Assembly (NCBI GenBank): GCA_965277435.1
Contig: OZ255821.1
Location: 6,262,001-6,326,000 of the forward strand
DNA length: 64,000 bases
Source of the DNA: Bog-105 sp965277435
GTDB taxonomy: Bacteria > Acidobacteriota > Terriglobia > Bryobacterales > Bryobacteraceae
Direction of reading: 5' to 3'
Below are positions 27,789-36,665 of this stretch, one piece after another (within the stretch, counting starts at the first letter, position 1; every line of letters begins with the position of its first letter). The position numbers and the translations under genes were made by a program. The notes under the pieces are model-generated. The model was not told the DNA's origin, made no database searches, and saw only the letters and a list, made by a program, of their open reading frames with translations.

Positions 27789-30322
27789 ACGAATCCAAGG
27801 ATCTGGCAGGACATTGAAAACCTGTATCATGCAGCGCTCGAAGTCTCGGGCGCCGCGCGCACCGCATTATTAGACCACTCCGATCCCGACGTACGCAGCG
27901 CTGTGGAGCATCTGCTTGCCCAGGAAGGGGCGGGCGAAATGGTGCTTGACCGCCCAGCATGGGAGATGGCAAACACCCTGCCGGGTCAGTCGGTCTCGCA
28001 AGTAGCGCAGGGGCAGCAATTCGCCGCGGGAGAGCTACTCGGGCCCTATCGAATTGCAGCTGAAATCGGCTCGGGAGGCATGGGGCAGGTGTATCTGGCC
28101 GAAGATGAGCGTTTGAATCGTTTGGTGGCTATCAAGGTCTCGGCCGTGCAGTTCAGCAGGGGTTTTGAGCGGGAGGCCAAGGCGATCGCGGCGTTGAACC
28201 ATCCCAACATTTGCCAGATCTACGACGTGCGTCCGAACTACCTGGTCATGGAGTACGTGGACGGGTTGCCGATTGCTTCTGCTGAGCACCCCCTGGTACC
28301 AGCCGAAGCCCTGCGGCTCGCGAAGCAAATGGCCGCGGCTTTGGAAGCCGCCCACGCCAAAGGAATCATTCATCGCGACCTCAAACCGGCGAACATCCTC
28401 GTGACTGCGGGCGGCGTGGTGAAGCTCCTTGATTTCGGGCTTGCGAAACGAAATCGCGGAAGCAACTTGCCCGATTACCATTCCCGCTCCTTGAGCGTAA
28501 TCCATCCGGGAACGATTCTGGGCACTCCTGCGTATATGTCCCCGGAGCAGACCGAAGGCAAGGAAGCCGACATGCGCTCCGATATTTTTTCGTTTGGAAC
28601 GGTCCTTTATGAGATGCTTTCCGGACAACACGCCTTTCGCGGGAACTCAGTCGCTTCGACTTTTGGGGCCATCCTGCATAAAGATCCCGATCCGCTCAGC
28701 GCGCCGCCGGCGCTGAACACCATTGTGTCCAAGTGTCTGGCAAAAGCTCCGGATGCGCGTTTCCAGACCGCCACCGAACTTCTAAGCGAGTTGGAAAGAG
28801 CTTCAAACGATGCCCATCCCGCAGTCGCGTATCGAGGAAAACTACACAAACGCCCTGTGGCGATCGCAGTCGCATCTCTGATGATCATCGTCGCTGTCGC
28901 CCTTGCTGTGTATCTGAGATTTGGCAGAGAAGGGGCGGAATCGATTCCATTGCCGTTCTCCCTCTCGATATTCGGAGCAGCGATCCTGAGGCGGACTACA
29001 TTTCAGACGGAATTACCGAGAGCATCAATAACAGCCTGGCGCGCCTGCCTGGTCTGAGGGTCATTCCGCACAGCGTCGCCCTCCATTACAAAGGTAAGGC
29101 CATGGATGTTCAAAAGATTGGCGACGCGCTGGGAGTCCACGCGGCACTCACCGGGCGCGTGACGCAGCGCGGCGACGATCTGATTGTGGGCGTCGAACTC
29201 GACGACGTGCGGAACGGCAAACAGCTTTGGGGCCAGCGATACAACCGCAAGGTGGCCGATCTGTTAGGGGTGGAAAACGATATTGCGCGAGAGGTTTCCG
29301 AGCGATTGCGTTCGCAACTTTCCGTTGCCGACCGGCAAAGACTGAGGTCAGGCTCAACCGCAAGTCCTGAAGCGTATCAACTCTATCTGAAAGGCAACTT
29401 CCACACGTTTAAGTTCACCAAAGAGGGCTTCCGAAAGGGCATCGGCTATCTCAACCAGGCTATCGCGCTCGATCCGAATTATGCTCAGGCGTATAGCGCA
29501 CTGGCTTACAACTACATCAACCAGGACGATTGGTTCATGGCTCCGAAAATTGCGGGGCCTAAAGCGGGAGAGGCTGCCAGGAAAGCTCTGGCGCTAGACG
29601 ATAGTGATGTCGGGGCTCACGTTGCTCTCGCCATTGAAACGCATTGGTATGAGTGGAATTGGGTCGGGGCGGAACGAGAGTTCAAACGAGCTATTGAACT
29701 GAACCCCGACAATGGAGGGGCACACGGCTACTATTCCTGGTTCCTCGCGCCCATGGGGAGGAAGGACCAGGCCATCGCAGAAGCGGAACGAGAGAGGGAG
29801 ACCGATCCCCTTGGATCGAACGAAAATTTTACGCTCGGATCGGTACTGGTCTTTACGCGCGAGTGGGATAAAGCGATCGAGCAATTGCGTAATGCCATCG
29901 ATCTCGATCCCAATTACTGGTTTGACCATTGTTTCCTTGGGAGAGCCTATGAGCAAAAAGGGAGGGTGGCTGAGGCGATTGTGGAATTTCAACGCGCACT
30001 GCAACTAGACAACGAGCAGACTGAAAATTGGGCGGGTCTCGGACACGCGTATGCACTACAGGGCAAAAGGGTCGAAGCGCAAAAGGTGTTGGATCATTTG
30101 AGAGACTTATCCGCTCACGCCTACGTTGCGCCCGTCGCGGTCATCTATGCCGGACTGGGAGACAAGGATCAGACCTTTACCTGGCTTAGTCGCGCTTACC
30201 ATGAGCGCTCCTACTTGCTCGCACTGTATCTAACGACAGACGCACGACTGGATGACCTGCACTCGGACCCGCGTTTCGACGAGATTAGAAAGCGGATTGG
30301 ATTGCCTGCGACGAACAATTGA
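27789..30322 (+). pseudogene. Ser/Thr protein kinase with TPR domain, lost start codon and one frameshift
   Basis: The coding frame begins after a TGA at 27780. The first residues read xNPRIWQDIENLYHAALE, the usual start of this family, but the codon at the expected ATG (27789) is ACG; the first accepted start is GTG 27903, 38 codons inside. The kinase domain is intact (GSGGMGQVYLAED, VAIK, HRDLKPAN, DFG, SPE), followed by a membrane helix (VAIAVASLMIIVAVALAVYL). Near 28928-28940 one base is missing: after it the frame continues as DSIAVLPLDIRSSDPEADYI (FlgO-like) and a run of TPR repeats to 30322. The intact product would be ~844 residues. Membrane-bound regulatory kinase by family; the substrate is unknown. 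Confidence 0.72.
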
Positions 30323-30359
30323 CGATGACCGAAGTTGAGCTGGGAGGTATTGGGACCGT

Positions 30360-32786
30360 TTACTCGCTTCTCAAGGCTTCCATGGGATCGATTCTGGCGG
30401 CTCTGCGCGCGGGGATGTAGGCGGCCAGGAGAGCTACCGCTAGAACAACTAGGGCAGCCACGGCGCGCGAGGGGGCGTCCCATCCGGCAACGCCATACAA
30501 GAGGCTGCGCAGCACTCCAGCGAGCGCGAGGGAAAGGATGCTGCCGGCCGCAATGCCGGTCAAGCAAAGCTTGAGGGCAGAGCCGACGAACTTGTTGACC
30601 ACGTTGCGACGTTCGGCGCCGAGGGCCATCCGCAATCCGATCTCGCGCGTTCGCTGCGCCACGTCGTAGCTCAGCAGGCCGTATAAGCCGATGGAGGACA
30701 GCAGAAGCGAGGCAATGGCAAACCACCCAAAAAGTCTGGCTTCGAGTTGATACGAGGCCAGGCGATTGTCAACGATGCCGGACAGCGTGCCGACGTTGGC
30801 GACCGGCTCTTCGGGATCTATGGACCAGATCGCGCGGCGCACGCTCATGGCATAAGCGGCGGGATCGCCACTGACGCGAACGGCCAGATCCCTCGGACGG
30901 AAGTAACCCGGAGGCGCCACACTCTGCAGATAAGAGAAGTAGATTTCGGGAGAGGGGGACGCTTGGATAGTTTCGTAACGCACATCAGCGACGATGCCGG
31001 CAATGGTGAAGAAAGGGGAGTCCGGAGTTTGGAGACGAAACCGTCTTCCTACGGGATTGACACCGTGCCAGTATTTGCGAGCCGTGCTTTGCGTGATGAC
31101 GACGGCAGCCACTTGCGAATCGTCGTCGTGGGCATTCAGAAACCGGCCTGAAACAAGGCGCATGCCAATGGAACGGAAATAATCGGGAGTGACGATACGC
31201 ATTCGCGCGTCGTTCCATTGACCGGGCCGGGGAGGCGGCGCGCCTTCCGGGAGAATGCCCATGGCGCCGCCCCCGTTGGTGAGCGGAAGAAAGGTTGTAT
31301 AGCCGGCAGAGAGGACGCCGGGAATTTGGGCAACGCGCTCGAGAACACGCTTATAGAAGCTGGTGCGAGCGGCGAAGTCGCGATAGGGACTGATGGTAGA
31401 GGCAGGCAACTCAGTGCGCATGGTTAAGACGTTCGCCGGATTAAAGCCGAGATCGGTATGGGCGAGCTTCCAAAATGTCTGGCCGAGGAGACCGGTGGCA
31501 ACCAGAATGAGGGTAGCCAAAGCGATCTGACCGGCGACGAGAACGGAGCGGAGGCAGCCTCTGTCGCTCGACACGGTGGCTCGCCCGTAGCGCAGGACAG
31601 TACTGGAATGAGCAGCCAGGAAGCGATGGCTGGCCAGGGCGAAGCCAAGCGCCGCCACTAGGCAGGTGAGCAGTGCAAAAGCGAGGGCACGGCTATCGAT
31701 TTCGGGGTGTGCCCAGGCGGCCATGCTGAGCGGAACGAACGTTCGGAGAAGAGGCACTAAGACGGAAGCCAGAAGGATGCCGGCGGCTGCACCACAGAGA
31801 GAGAGCAGGATGCTTTCCAATAGGTGCTCGTAGAACAGAGTAAAGCGGGATGCGCCGAGAGCGCTTTTGATAGCGAGCTCGCGTTCCCGTGTGGTGCTGC
31901 GCGCGATCATCAGGCCGGCGATGTTGGCGCAGGTGGTTAACAGGATCGTGAGCACTCCGATAGCGAGCACGAGAATGGCGGGACGGACTTTGCCTACGAG
32001 TTGCTCTCGCAGCGGCATCAGCGAACTAATCACGCCGATGTTGTCGGCCGGGTATTCGCGTTGCAACTGCTGCGAGATCGCCAGCAGGTCACGGCGCGCC
32101 TGTTCCAGCGTGGTCGTGGGACGTAGAAGCCCATAGACCAGCAAGTAATGATTGCCGCGATTGCGCAGTTGGGCGGGCGAAAGAGCAAGCGGGACCCAGA
32201 CCTGTGAGTTTTCGTGAAAGGTAAAACCGAACGGCATTACGCCGGTGATCAAGCAAGTGACTCCGTCGAGACGGATGGTTTTTTCAGTGATGTGAGGATC
32301 GGAGGCAAAACGGGTTTGCCAGAGACTGGCGCTGATAAGAGCGACGGGCTTTGCGCCCGGTTTGTCTTCCTCGGGGCGGAAGTTACGGCCGAGGAGCGGG
32401 CGGACTCCCAGAAGAGGAAGAAGGCCGGCGGTGATTTGCGTGCCCTCGACCTGTTCTGGACGTCCATTGCCGGTAATGGCGAAGATGGTGCCCGAGGCAG
32501 CGCCCATGCCGCTGAAGACGCGATTGCGGGCTTTCCAATCGGCGTAATTGGCGGCCGCAACCGGGTCGTCAGTGACGCTGAAGCTGGGCCGCTTTTCCGA
32601 GACTTGCACCAACCGGGCCTCATTCGTGAACTGCAAAGGACGGAGCAGGATGGCATCGGTCAGGCTGAAGACGGCTACGGTTCCGCCAATCCCCAGAGCG
32701 AGCGAGAGAATCGCCGTGATCGAAAAGCTCGGATTCTTGAGCAGTTGACGGAAGGAATAGCGTAGGTTTTGGAGGAGTGTGAGCAT
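30360..32786 (-). CDS. ADOP-type MacB/FtsX permease (short N-terminus)
   Basis: The start chosen is ATG 32786 (MLTLLQNLRYSFRQLLKNPSF), the normal beginning of ADOP proteins that lack the soluble N-terminal domain; the 27 codons upstream look random. The protein is 808 residues with the duplicated layout: helix SLALGIGGTVAVFSLTDAILL, a first FtsX block with CANIAGLMIARSTTRERELAIKSALGA (read as ANIAGLMIARS and RELAIKSALGA), a second MacB domain and a C-terminal FtsX block with TREIGLRMALGAERRN. No ATPase or PadR gene is adjacent. It is convergent with the broken kinase and its 5' side faces a ~500-bp non-coding stretch. Confidence 0.9.
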   Translation of the reverse strand: MLTLLQNLRYSFRQLLKNPSFSITAILSLALGIGGTVAVFSLTDAILLRPLQFTNEARLVQVSEKRPSFSVTDDPVAAANYADWKARNRVFSGMGAASGTIFAITGNGRPEQVEGTQITAGLLPLLGVRPLLGRNFRPEEDKPGAKPVALISASLWQTRFASDPHITEKTIRLDGVTCLITGVMPFGFTFHENSQVWVPLALSPAQLRNRGNHYLLVYGLLRPTTTLEQARRDLLAISQQLQREYPADNIGVISSLMPLREQLVGKVRPAILVLAIGVLTILLTTCANIAGLMIARSTTRERELAIKSALGASRFTLFYEHLLESILLSLCGAAAGILLASVLVPLLRTFVPLSMAAWAHPEIDSRALAFALLTCLVAALGFALASHRFLAAHSSTVLRYGRATVSSDRGCLRSVLVAGQIALATLILVATGLLGQTFWKLAHTDLGFNPANVLTMRTELPASTISPYRDFAARTSFYKRVLERVAQIPGVLSAGYTTFLPLTNGGGAMGILPEGAPPPRPGQWNDARMRIVTPDYFRSIGMRLVSGRFLNAHDDDSQVAAVVITQSTARKYWHGVNPVGRRFRLQTPDSPFFTIAGIVADVRYETIQASPSPEIYFSYLQSVAPPGYFRPRDLAVRVSGDPAAYAMSVRRAIWSIDPEEPVANVGTLSGIVDNRLASYQLEARLFGWFAIASLLLSSIGLYGLLSYDVAQRTREIGLRMALGAERRNVVNKFVGSALKLCLTGIAAGSILSLALAGVLRSLLYGVAGWDAPSRAVAALVVLAVALLAAYIPARRAARIDPMEALRSE

Positions 32787-33281
32787 GGGCGTCGAGCGCG
32801 GGAGCCTGGTGATCGTAGTGCACGGACAGGCCCAAACCAGAAGAACTGGAGTTTCCGGGTTTGCCATCGATTGGAGGGCTAGCCGGTGTTCGATTTCGGG
32901 GACGGGTGTTCAGAATCAAACAAACGTTATTGATCAGAGGTCTGCTTACCTGGCGACTCTGCGGCCCAAGGGCGAGTTCTGCGTCGTTGGCATCCTGCCA
33001 CTCGCAGGGTGGGGTTCAGAGATTGCTGAAAAACCTAATCTAGCCGCGGATCAACGCAGATCAAACGTTTATTTTCAATCGGCGTTTATCGGAGTTTATC
33101 AGCGGCCAACACCTTTTCAGCAGTCTCTTCAGCCTGCCATCTTTTCTGGTCCTGACCCGCCTCGAAAATCAACTGACATTAGCATCTGCGAAAAAGTAAG
33201 TGACATTGGGTCGGAGACCCGCACTACGAGACTGTCACGCCACCTTTATCGTCAGGCAACAATCATTTCGTATTCTGCAGG
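32787..33281. other. Gene-free interval with nested palindrome and diverged repeat
   Basis: About 490 bases between divergent genes contain no convincing coding region. They include the 97-bp nested palindrome at 33025-33121 and, at about 33189-33231, a stretch (AAGTGACATTGG then GAGACCCGCACTACG) that is related to one at about 43743-43786. Confidence 0.55.
33025..33121. repeat. Nested palindromic element (97 bp)
   Basis: Outer arms GCTGAAAA (33025-33032) and TTTTCAGC (33114-33121) are perfect inverts. Inside, 33042-33067 (AGCCGCGGATCAACGC...) and 33080-33107 form a longer imperfect inverted repeat around a short AT-rich loop. This looks like a miniature, hairpin-forming intergenic element. 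Confidence 0.6.
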
Positions 33282-34406
33282 TTGGTCTACGATACGCTTT
33301 TTTCAGCAGCGCGTGTTCTGCTCTTCGGGTTTGCGATGTCGAGTAGTCTGCTTCGTGCGCAACTTGGCATGAGTGAACCTCGCATGAATCAGACCCGCGT
33401 GCTGGGCAGCCATAACAGCTATAAGCAGGCGATCGACCCGCCGCTGCTAGCGCTGCTCCGGGAAAAGGTCGGGGAGCGCATTCAGGGTATCGAGTATTCG
33501 CATCTGCCTATCGAAAAGCAGCTGGATCTCGGGCTGCGCGCGCTCGAGATTGACGTGGTCAACGATCCCGCGGGCGGCTTGTATGCACATCCCAAAGGAT
33601 TGGAGCTGGAAAAGCACGCCGGTGCGCCGTATGATCCGGGCGGCCTCATGCGGAAGCCGGGCCTCAAGGTAATGCACATTCCGGATATCGATTTCCGGGC
33701 CAATGTGTATACCTTTCAGCAGGAGCTGGCGTTGCTAAAGAGCTGGTCGGCGTCCCATCCGCGGCATTTGCCGATCGCCATTACCATGAACGCGAAAGAC
33801 GATCCGCCGAAAGAACCCGGCTTCGTGAAACCGGCGCTGTTCGATAAAGCGGCTTTCGATGCCTGGGATGCCGAGATCATCCAGGGGATGGGACGCGAGT
33901 CGCTGATTACGCCGGATGATGTGCGGGGTTCGCACGCCACGCTCGAAGCGGCCGTACTGGCGCAAGACTGGCCGAAGCTCGAACGGGCGCGGGGTAAATT
34001 TCTCTTCGTGCTCGATGAGGATGGCAGCAAACTCGAAGAGTACGCGGCAGGTCACCCTTCGCTGCGGAATCGGGTGATGTTTGTGAACGCGACGGAGGGC
34101 CGCCCGGAAGCCGCCTTTCGGATCGTGAATGAACCGGTGCAGGATTGGGCGTACATCCAGTATCTGGTGCGCAGCGGTTACCTGGTGAGGACCCGCGCCG
34201 ATGCCGACACGGTGGAGGCGCGGAAGAATGACTATAGCCGGCTGAAAGCGGCTCTAATCAGCGGCGCGCAAATCATCAGCACCGACTACTATGTGCCCGA
34301 CCCGTTGCTGAAAACTGGTTATCGCGTGCAACTGCCTGGGGGTGCGCCCGGGGCCTGGAATCCATTGCTTCTGCCGCAAGGGAGGCCGCTGCCAGCGCTG
34401 GAATAG
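33282..34406 (+). CDS. Exported Ca2+-dependent phosphatidylinositol-specific phospholipase C-like protein
   Basis: A 374-residue protein; the start is uncertain (TTG 33282 gives a credible signal peptide, ARVLLFGFAMSSSLLRAQ; ATG 33336 is shorter). The mature protein opens with RVLGSHNSYKQAID, in which H44 is the likely first catalytic His, then LRALEIDVV and a second His in VMHIPDIDF. These match the bacterial/fungal Ca2+-dependent PI-PLC family (TIM-barrel phosphodiesterase). ISTDYYVPDP near the C-terminus is also typical. It would act outside the cytoplasm on phosphoinositide-like or other phosphodiester substrates. No operon partner. Confidence 0.82.
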   Translation: MVYDTLFSAARVLLFGFAMSSSLLRAQLGMSEPRMNQTRVLGSHNSYKQAIDPPLLALLREKVGERIQGIEYSHLPIEKQLDLGLRALEIDVVNDPAGGLYAHPKGLELEKHAGAPYDPGGLMRKPGLKVMHIPDIDFRANVYTFQQELALLKSWSASHPRHLPIAITMNAKDDPPKEPGFVKPALFDKAAFDAWDAEIIQGMGRESLITPDDVRGSHATLEAAVLAQDWPKLERARGKFLFVLDEDGSKLEEYAAGHPSLRNRVMFVNATEGRPEAAFRIVNEPVQDWAYIQYLVRSGYLVRTRADADTVEARKNDYSRLKAALISGAQIISTDYYVPDPLLKTGYRVQLPGGAPGAWNPLLLPQGRPLPALE

Positions 34407-34419
34407 GTCGAAATTGTAG

Positions 34420-34448
34420 TTGCAAGTATCAAACGAGAATGTTATAAC
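34420..34448 (+). promoter_or_regulatory. Promoter with palindromic -10 region for the toxin-antitoxin operon
   Basis: TTGCAA (34420-34425), a 17-base spacer and TATAAC (34443-34448). The -10 lies within GTTATAAC (34441-34448), a perfect 8-bp palindrome that could be the operator for autoregulation by the antitoxin. Confidence 0.6.
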
Positions 34449-34493
34449 TTATGTATCAACGGCGACGATGCCGTCTTGTGAAAGGATCTCTCG

Positions 34494-34718
34494 ATGATGA
34501 CTTTAAAAGCGCGCCCTGTCGGCAATTCCACAGGTTTCACACTCCCGAAAGAGGCTACGGATCGGCTGAAAATTCAAAACGGGGATTCCATTTACCTAAC
34601 GGAGTCGCCCGATGGGTATCGCCTGACGCCTTACAATCCTGAGTTCGAGCGCCAAATGGAAAAAGCTGAATCCATTATGCGCCGCTACAAAGAAGCGCTG
34701 CATCATCTCGCTAAGTGA
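34494..34718 (+). CDS. AbrB/MazE-type antitoxin
   Basis: A 74-residue protein (start ATG 34494 or 34497; GAAAGGA lies upstream). The first ~45 residues are a SpoVT/AbrB swapped-hairpin DNA-binding domain: RPVGNSTGFTLPKEATDRL and NGDSIYLTES. The C-terminal ~25 residues form a charged helix (QMEKAESIMRRYKEAL), the part that normally wraps the toxin. Its stop overlaps the Doc toxin start by four bases (GTGA), which fixes the antitoxin-first order and suggests coupled translation. Inference: it binds its own promoter. Confidence 0.87.
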   Translation: MMTLKARPVGNSTGFTLPKEATDRLKIQNGDSIYLTESPDGYRLTPYNPEFERQMEKAESIMRRYKEALHHLAK

Positions 34719-35104
34719 AGGAACCGGAATGGGTTGACTATGCTGTCGTGCTGGCAATCCACGACGAGCAACTGGCAGAGCACGGCGGCCTCGGGGGAAT
34801 CAGAGACAAGGACCTACTGGCATCGGCACTAGCCAAGCCCAAGAATGTGTTTGTCTACTCCCCTGAGGCAACCCTTCGTCACGTGCCTGCGGCCTACGCG
34901 GCCGGGCTCGCGAAAAACCATGCCTTTCTGGATGGAAACAAACGTACGGCATGGGTTGTGTGCGCCCTATTTCTCGAGTTGAACGAAGTGGCTGTGGTGG
35001 CCAGCCAGACGGAAGTCGTGCGAGCGATGCTGGGACTGGCGGACGGAACACTGTCGGAGCAGCAACTTGTGTGGTGGCTCGAGCAGGACGACGTGACCAG
35101 GTAG
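34715..35104 (+). CDS. doc: Doc-type (Fic fold) toxin
   Basis: A 129-residue 'death on curing' family protein. The Fic motif is HAFLDGNKRTA with His at 69; the canonical Doc form is HPFxDGNKR, so one position is varied but the catalytic His and the DGNKR anion site are intact. Doc toxins phosphorylate EF-Tu and block translation. The early segment GIRDKDLLASALAKP is also typical. The start is GTG 34715 overlapping the antitoxin stop. The pair appears intact, unlike the PIN module at 54 kb. Confidence 0.9.
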   Translation: MKEPEWVDYAVVLAIHDEQLAEHGGLGGIRDKDLLASALAKPKNVFVYSPEATLRHVPAAYAAGLAKNHAFLDGNKRTAWVVCALFLELNEVAVVASQTEVVRAMLGLADGTLSEQQLVWWLEQDDVTR

Positions 35105-35106
35105 AT

Positions 35107-35556
35107 TCACTTTCCGCCATCCACCTTGATCACGCTGATGCCGCCGTTGCGTTCGAGAATGGCGTATTTAATTTCCTGCAGAGTTTTTACGCCTTTGGTG
35201 CGCGCGGCGGCCATCACATCGGTTTCGTGCATTTTCATTTTGCTCATCACCTCGGTCTGCCACTGCCCGTCTTTCAGCAGAACCAGCGGCGTGCCATCGA
35301 CCAGTGTTTGAAACCATCTCGACCGGTTCTTCAATCCAGCTACCAGACGATGCATCAGGCCGATGGTGATCACCGCACCAATGCAGTTGGTCATCGACCG
35401 GTCGTCACCGACGGTGGCGAGAATGATTACACCGCCCATCAGAAAAACCAGCACGAATTCGAAGGGCGTCATCTGTGCGCCGGGACGCCGCTTCAACAGA
35501 CGGATCAACAGCAGCAGGAAAAAGTAGCCGGCAATGGCATTGATGATGGAGTACAT
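35107..35556 (-). CDS. YetF/DUF421 family membrane protein (copy 2)
   Basis: A 149-residue protein with about three N-terminal helices (residues ~1-75) and a small cytoplasmic DUF421 domain (LVDGTPLVLLKDGQW, MHETDVMAAARTKGV, IKYAILERNGGISVI). It is about two thirds of the length of B. subtilis YetF. The family's exact function is not established; relatives are linked to envelope or spore phenotypes. It is the last gene of a three-gene operon and shares roughly half of its C-terminal residues with the copy at 36105-36563. Confidence 0.87.
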   Translation of the reverse strand: MYSIINAIAGYFFLLLLIRLLKRRPGAQMTPFEFVLVFLMGGVIILATVGDDRSMTNCIGAVITIGLMHRLVAGLKNRSRWFQTLVDGTPLVLLKDGQWQTEVMSKMKMHETDVMAAARTKGVKTLQEIKYAILERNGGISVIKVDGGK

Positions 35557-35572
35557 TTTTTTCCGGCGATCG

Positions 35573-36112
35573 CTAGGGCATCACAAAGATCTTCGGATGC
35601 AATGCGGCAGCTCCGGGAACCTTCAGCAGCAAGTCCGTTAATCCGATGTTGGCCGGTTCCAGAGCGAATTGCACCGTGGCCGGGGTTTTCGCTACCGAGA
35701 ACGTGTAGAGAATGCCTCCCGGTTCGACGACAGAACGGAGCGGCTGCGGAATCACGCGCTGATTGCCGAGCGCCTTGGTCAGATTTTCGCTCACCCACAA
35801 CTGCACGTTGCCATCGTGAATGGCCGCTTGTCCGAAGTGAACGGATAATATGGACGGCGTTCCGAATCGTTCGATTCGTTCGTAACCGATATTCATGATG
35901 CCGTTCGCAGACTGTATCTCTGCCTTTGCCATATAGCCGCGCCCGAAGAATCCGCACAGGTCGAGCACGATGAGCAGTGTCAGGACCAGCCAGGCAGCGT
36001 TTTCAAAGCGCCACCATTTGCGCTGGAACTCCAGATTGTCGCCCACCGCAATCTCGTCATTGACTTTCGAAACCGAATCTTCTACCGGTTTGGTCGATCC
36101 GGCTTTATACAT
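35573..36112 (-). CDS. Single-pass membrane protein between two yetF genes
   Basis: ATG 36112 is preceded by AAGGAAG and gives 179 residues; it overlaps the upstream yetF stop by eight bases, while the longer frame start lacks such support. Residues ~1-35 are cytoplasmic and charged, ~40-58 form one transmembrane helix (NAAWLVLTLLIVLDLCGFFG), and the remaining ~115 residues are a beta-rich domain outside the membrane (FGQAAIHDGNVQLWVSENL, LLLKVPGAAALHPKIF). I do not recognise the family. Its position between two DUF421 proteins suggests a common complex. Confidence 0.7.
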   Translation of the reverse strand: MYKAGSTKPVEDSVSKVNDEIAVGDNLEFQRKWWRFENAAWLVLTLLIVLDLCGFFGRGYMAKAEIQSANGIMNIGYERIERFGTPSILSVHFGQAAIHDGNVQLWVSENLTKALGNQRVIPQPLRSVVEPGGILYTFSVAKTPATVQFALEPANIGLTDLLLKVPGAAALHPKIFVMP

Positions 36113-36563
36113 TGGCGGCTTCCTTTCCAGCCGGGATGATGCTGATCTCACCATTGCGTTCGAGGATGGCGTACTCGATCTGGTCGAGGCGTTCGAGCCC
36201 CTTGTCGCGCGCCGCCGCCATCACGTCTTCATCCTGCATCCGCATATTCTTCATGGTTTCAAGGTCCCACTCGCCGCGCTGCAGTAAGACGAGCGGGGTG
36301 CCGTCAACCAGCCGGCCGAACATGGGGGAATAAATTTTCAGTGCGACTATCGAGTAGTGCGTGAGCGCCACGGCGAGGATCTGGCACAGAGCGTTCACGA
36401 GTGAGCGATCGTCGGCCACCATGAAAGTGAGTGTCAAGCCGCCGGAGAAGAAGATAAGAACGAACTCGACAGGCGTCATCTGTTTACCGGGGCGCCGTCC
36501 CACAATTCGGACCATGAAGACGAGGAACAAATAGCCAAAGATCGCACGCAGAACAGCCGCCAT
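36105..36563 (-). CDS. YetF/DUF421 family membrane protein (copy 1)
   Basis: A 152-residue protein with three predicted N-terminal helices (LRAIFGYLFLVFMVRIVG, FVLIFFSGGLTLTFMV, ALCQILAVALTHYSIVAL) and the DUF421 C-terminal domain (LVDGTPLVLLQRGEW, MQDEDVMAAARDKGL, IEYAILERNGEISII). RRPGKQMTPVEFVL between helices one and two is the most conserved family segment. It is the first gene of the yetF-X-yetF operon, divergent from the cation transporter, with 102 bases between the starts. Confidence 0.88.
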   Translation of the reverse strand: MAAVLRAIFGYLFLVFMVRIVGRRPGKQMTPVEFVLIFFSGGLTLTFMVADDRSLVNALCQILAVALTHYSIVALKIYSPMFGRLVDGTPLVLLQRGEWDLETMKNMRMQDEDVMAAARDKGLERLDQIEYAILERNGEISIIPAGKEAANV

Positions 36564-36665
36564 ACGTGATAGAGGGCGAATCGAGAAGTCTCATTACCGC
36601 GTAGTCCCCCTAGTCGCTTAAATCCACCGGCGGGCGAGGGCAATGCCGCGTTATGCTCGGGTGAT

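Noticed and set aside
32214..32765. 183-codon plus-strand frame opposite the ADOP permease
   Set aside because: It overlaps conserved MacB-domain codons and has no ribosome-binding site.
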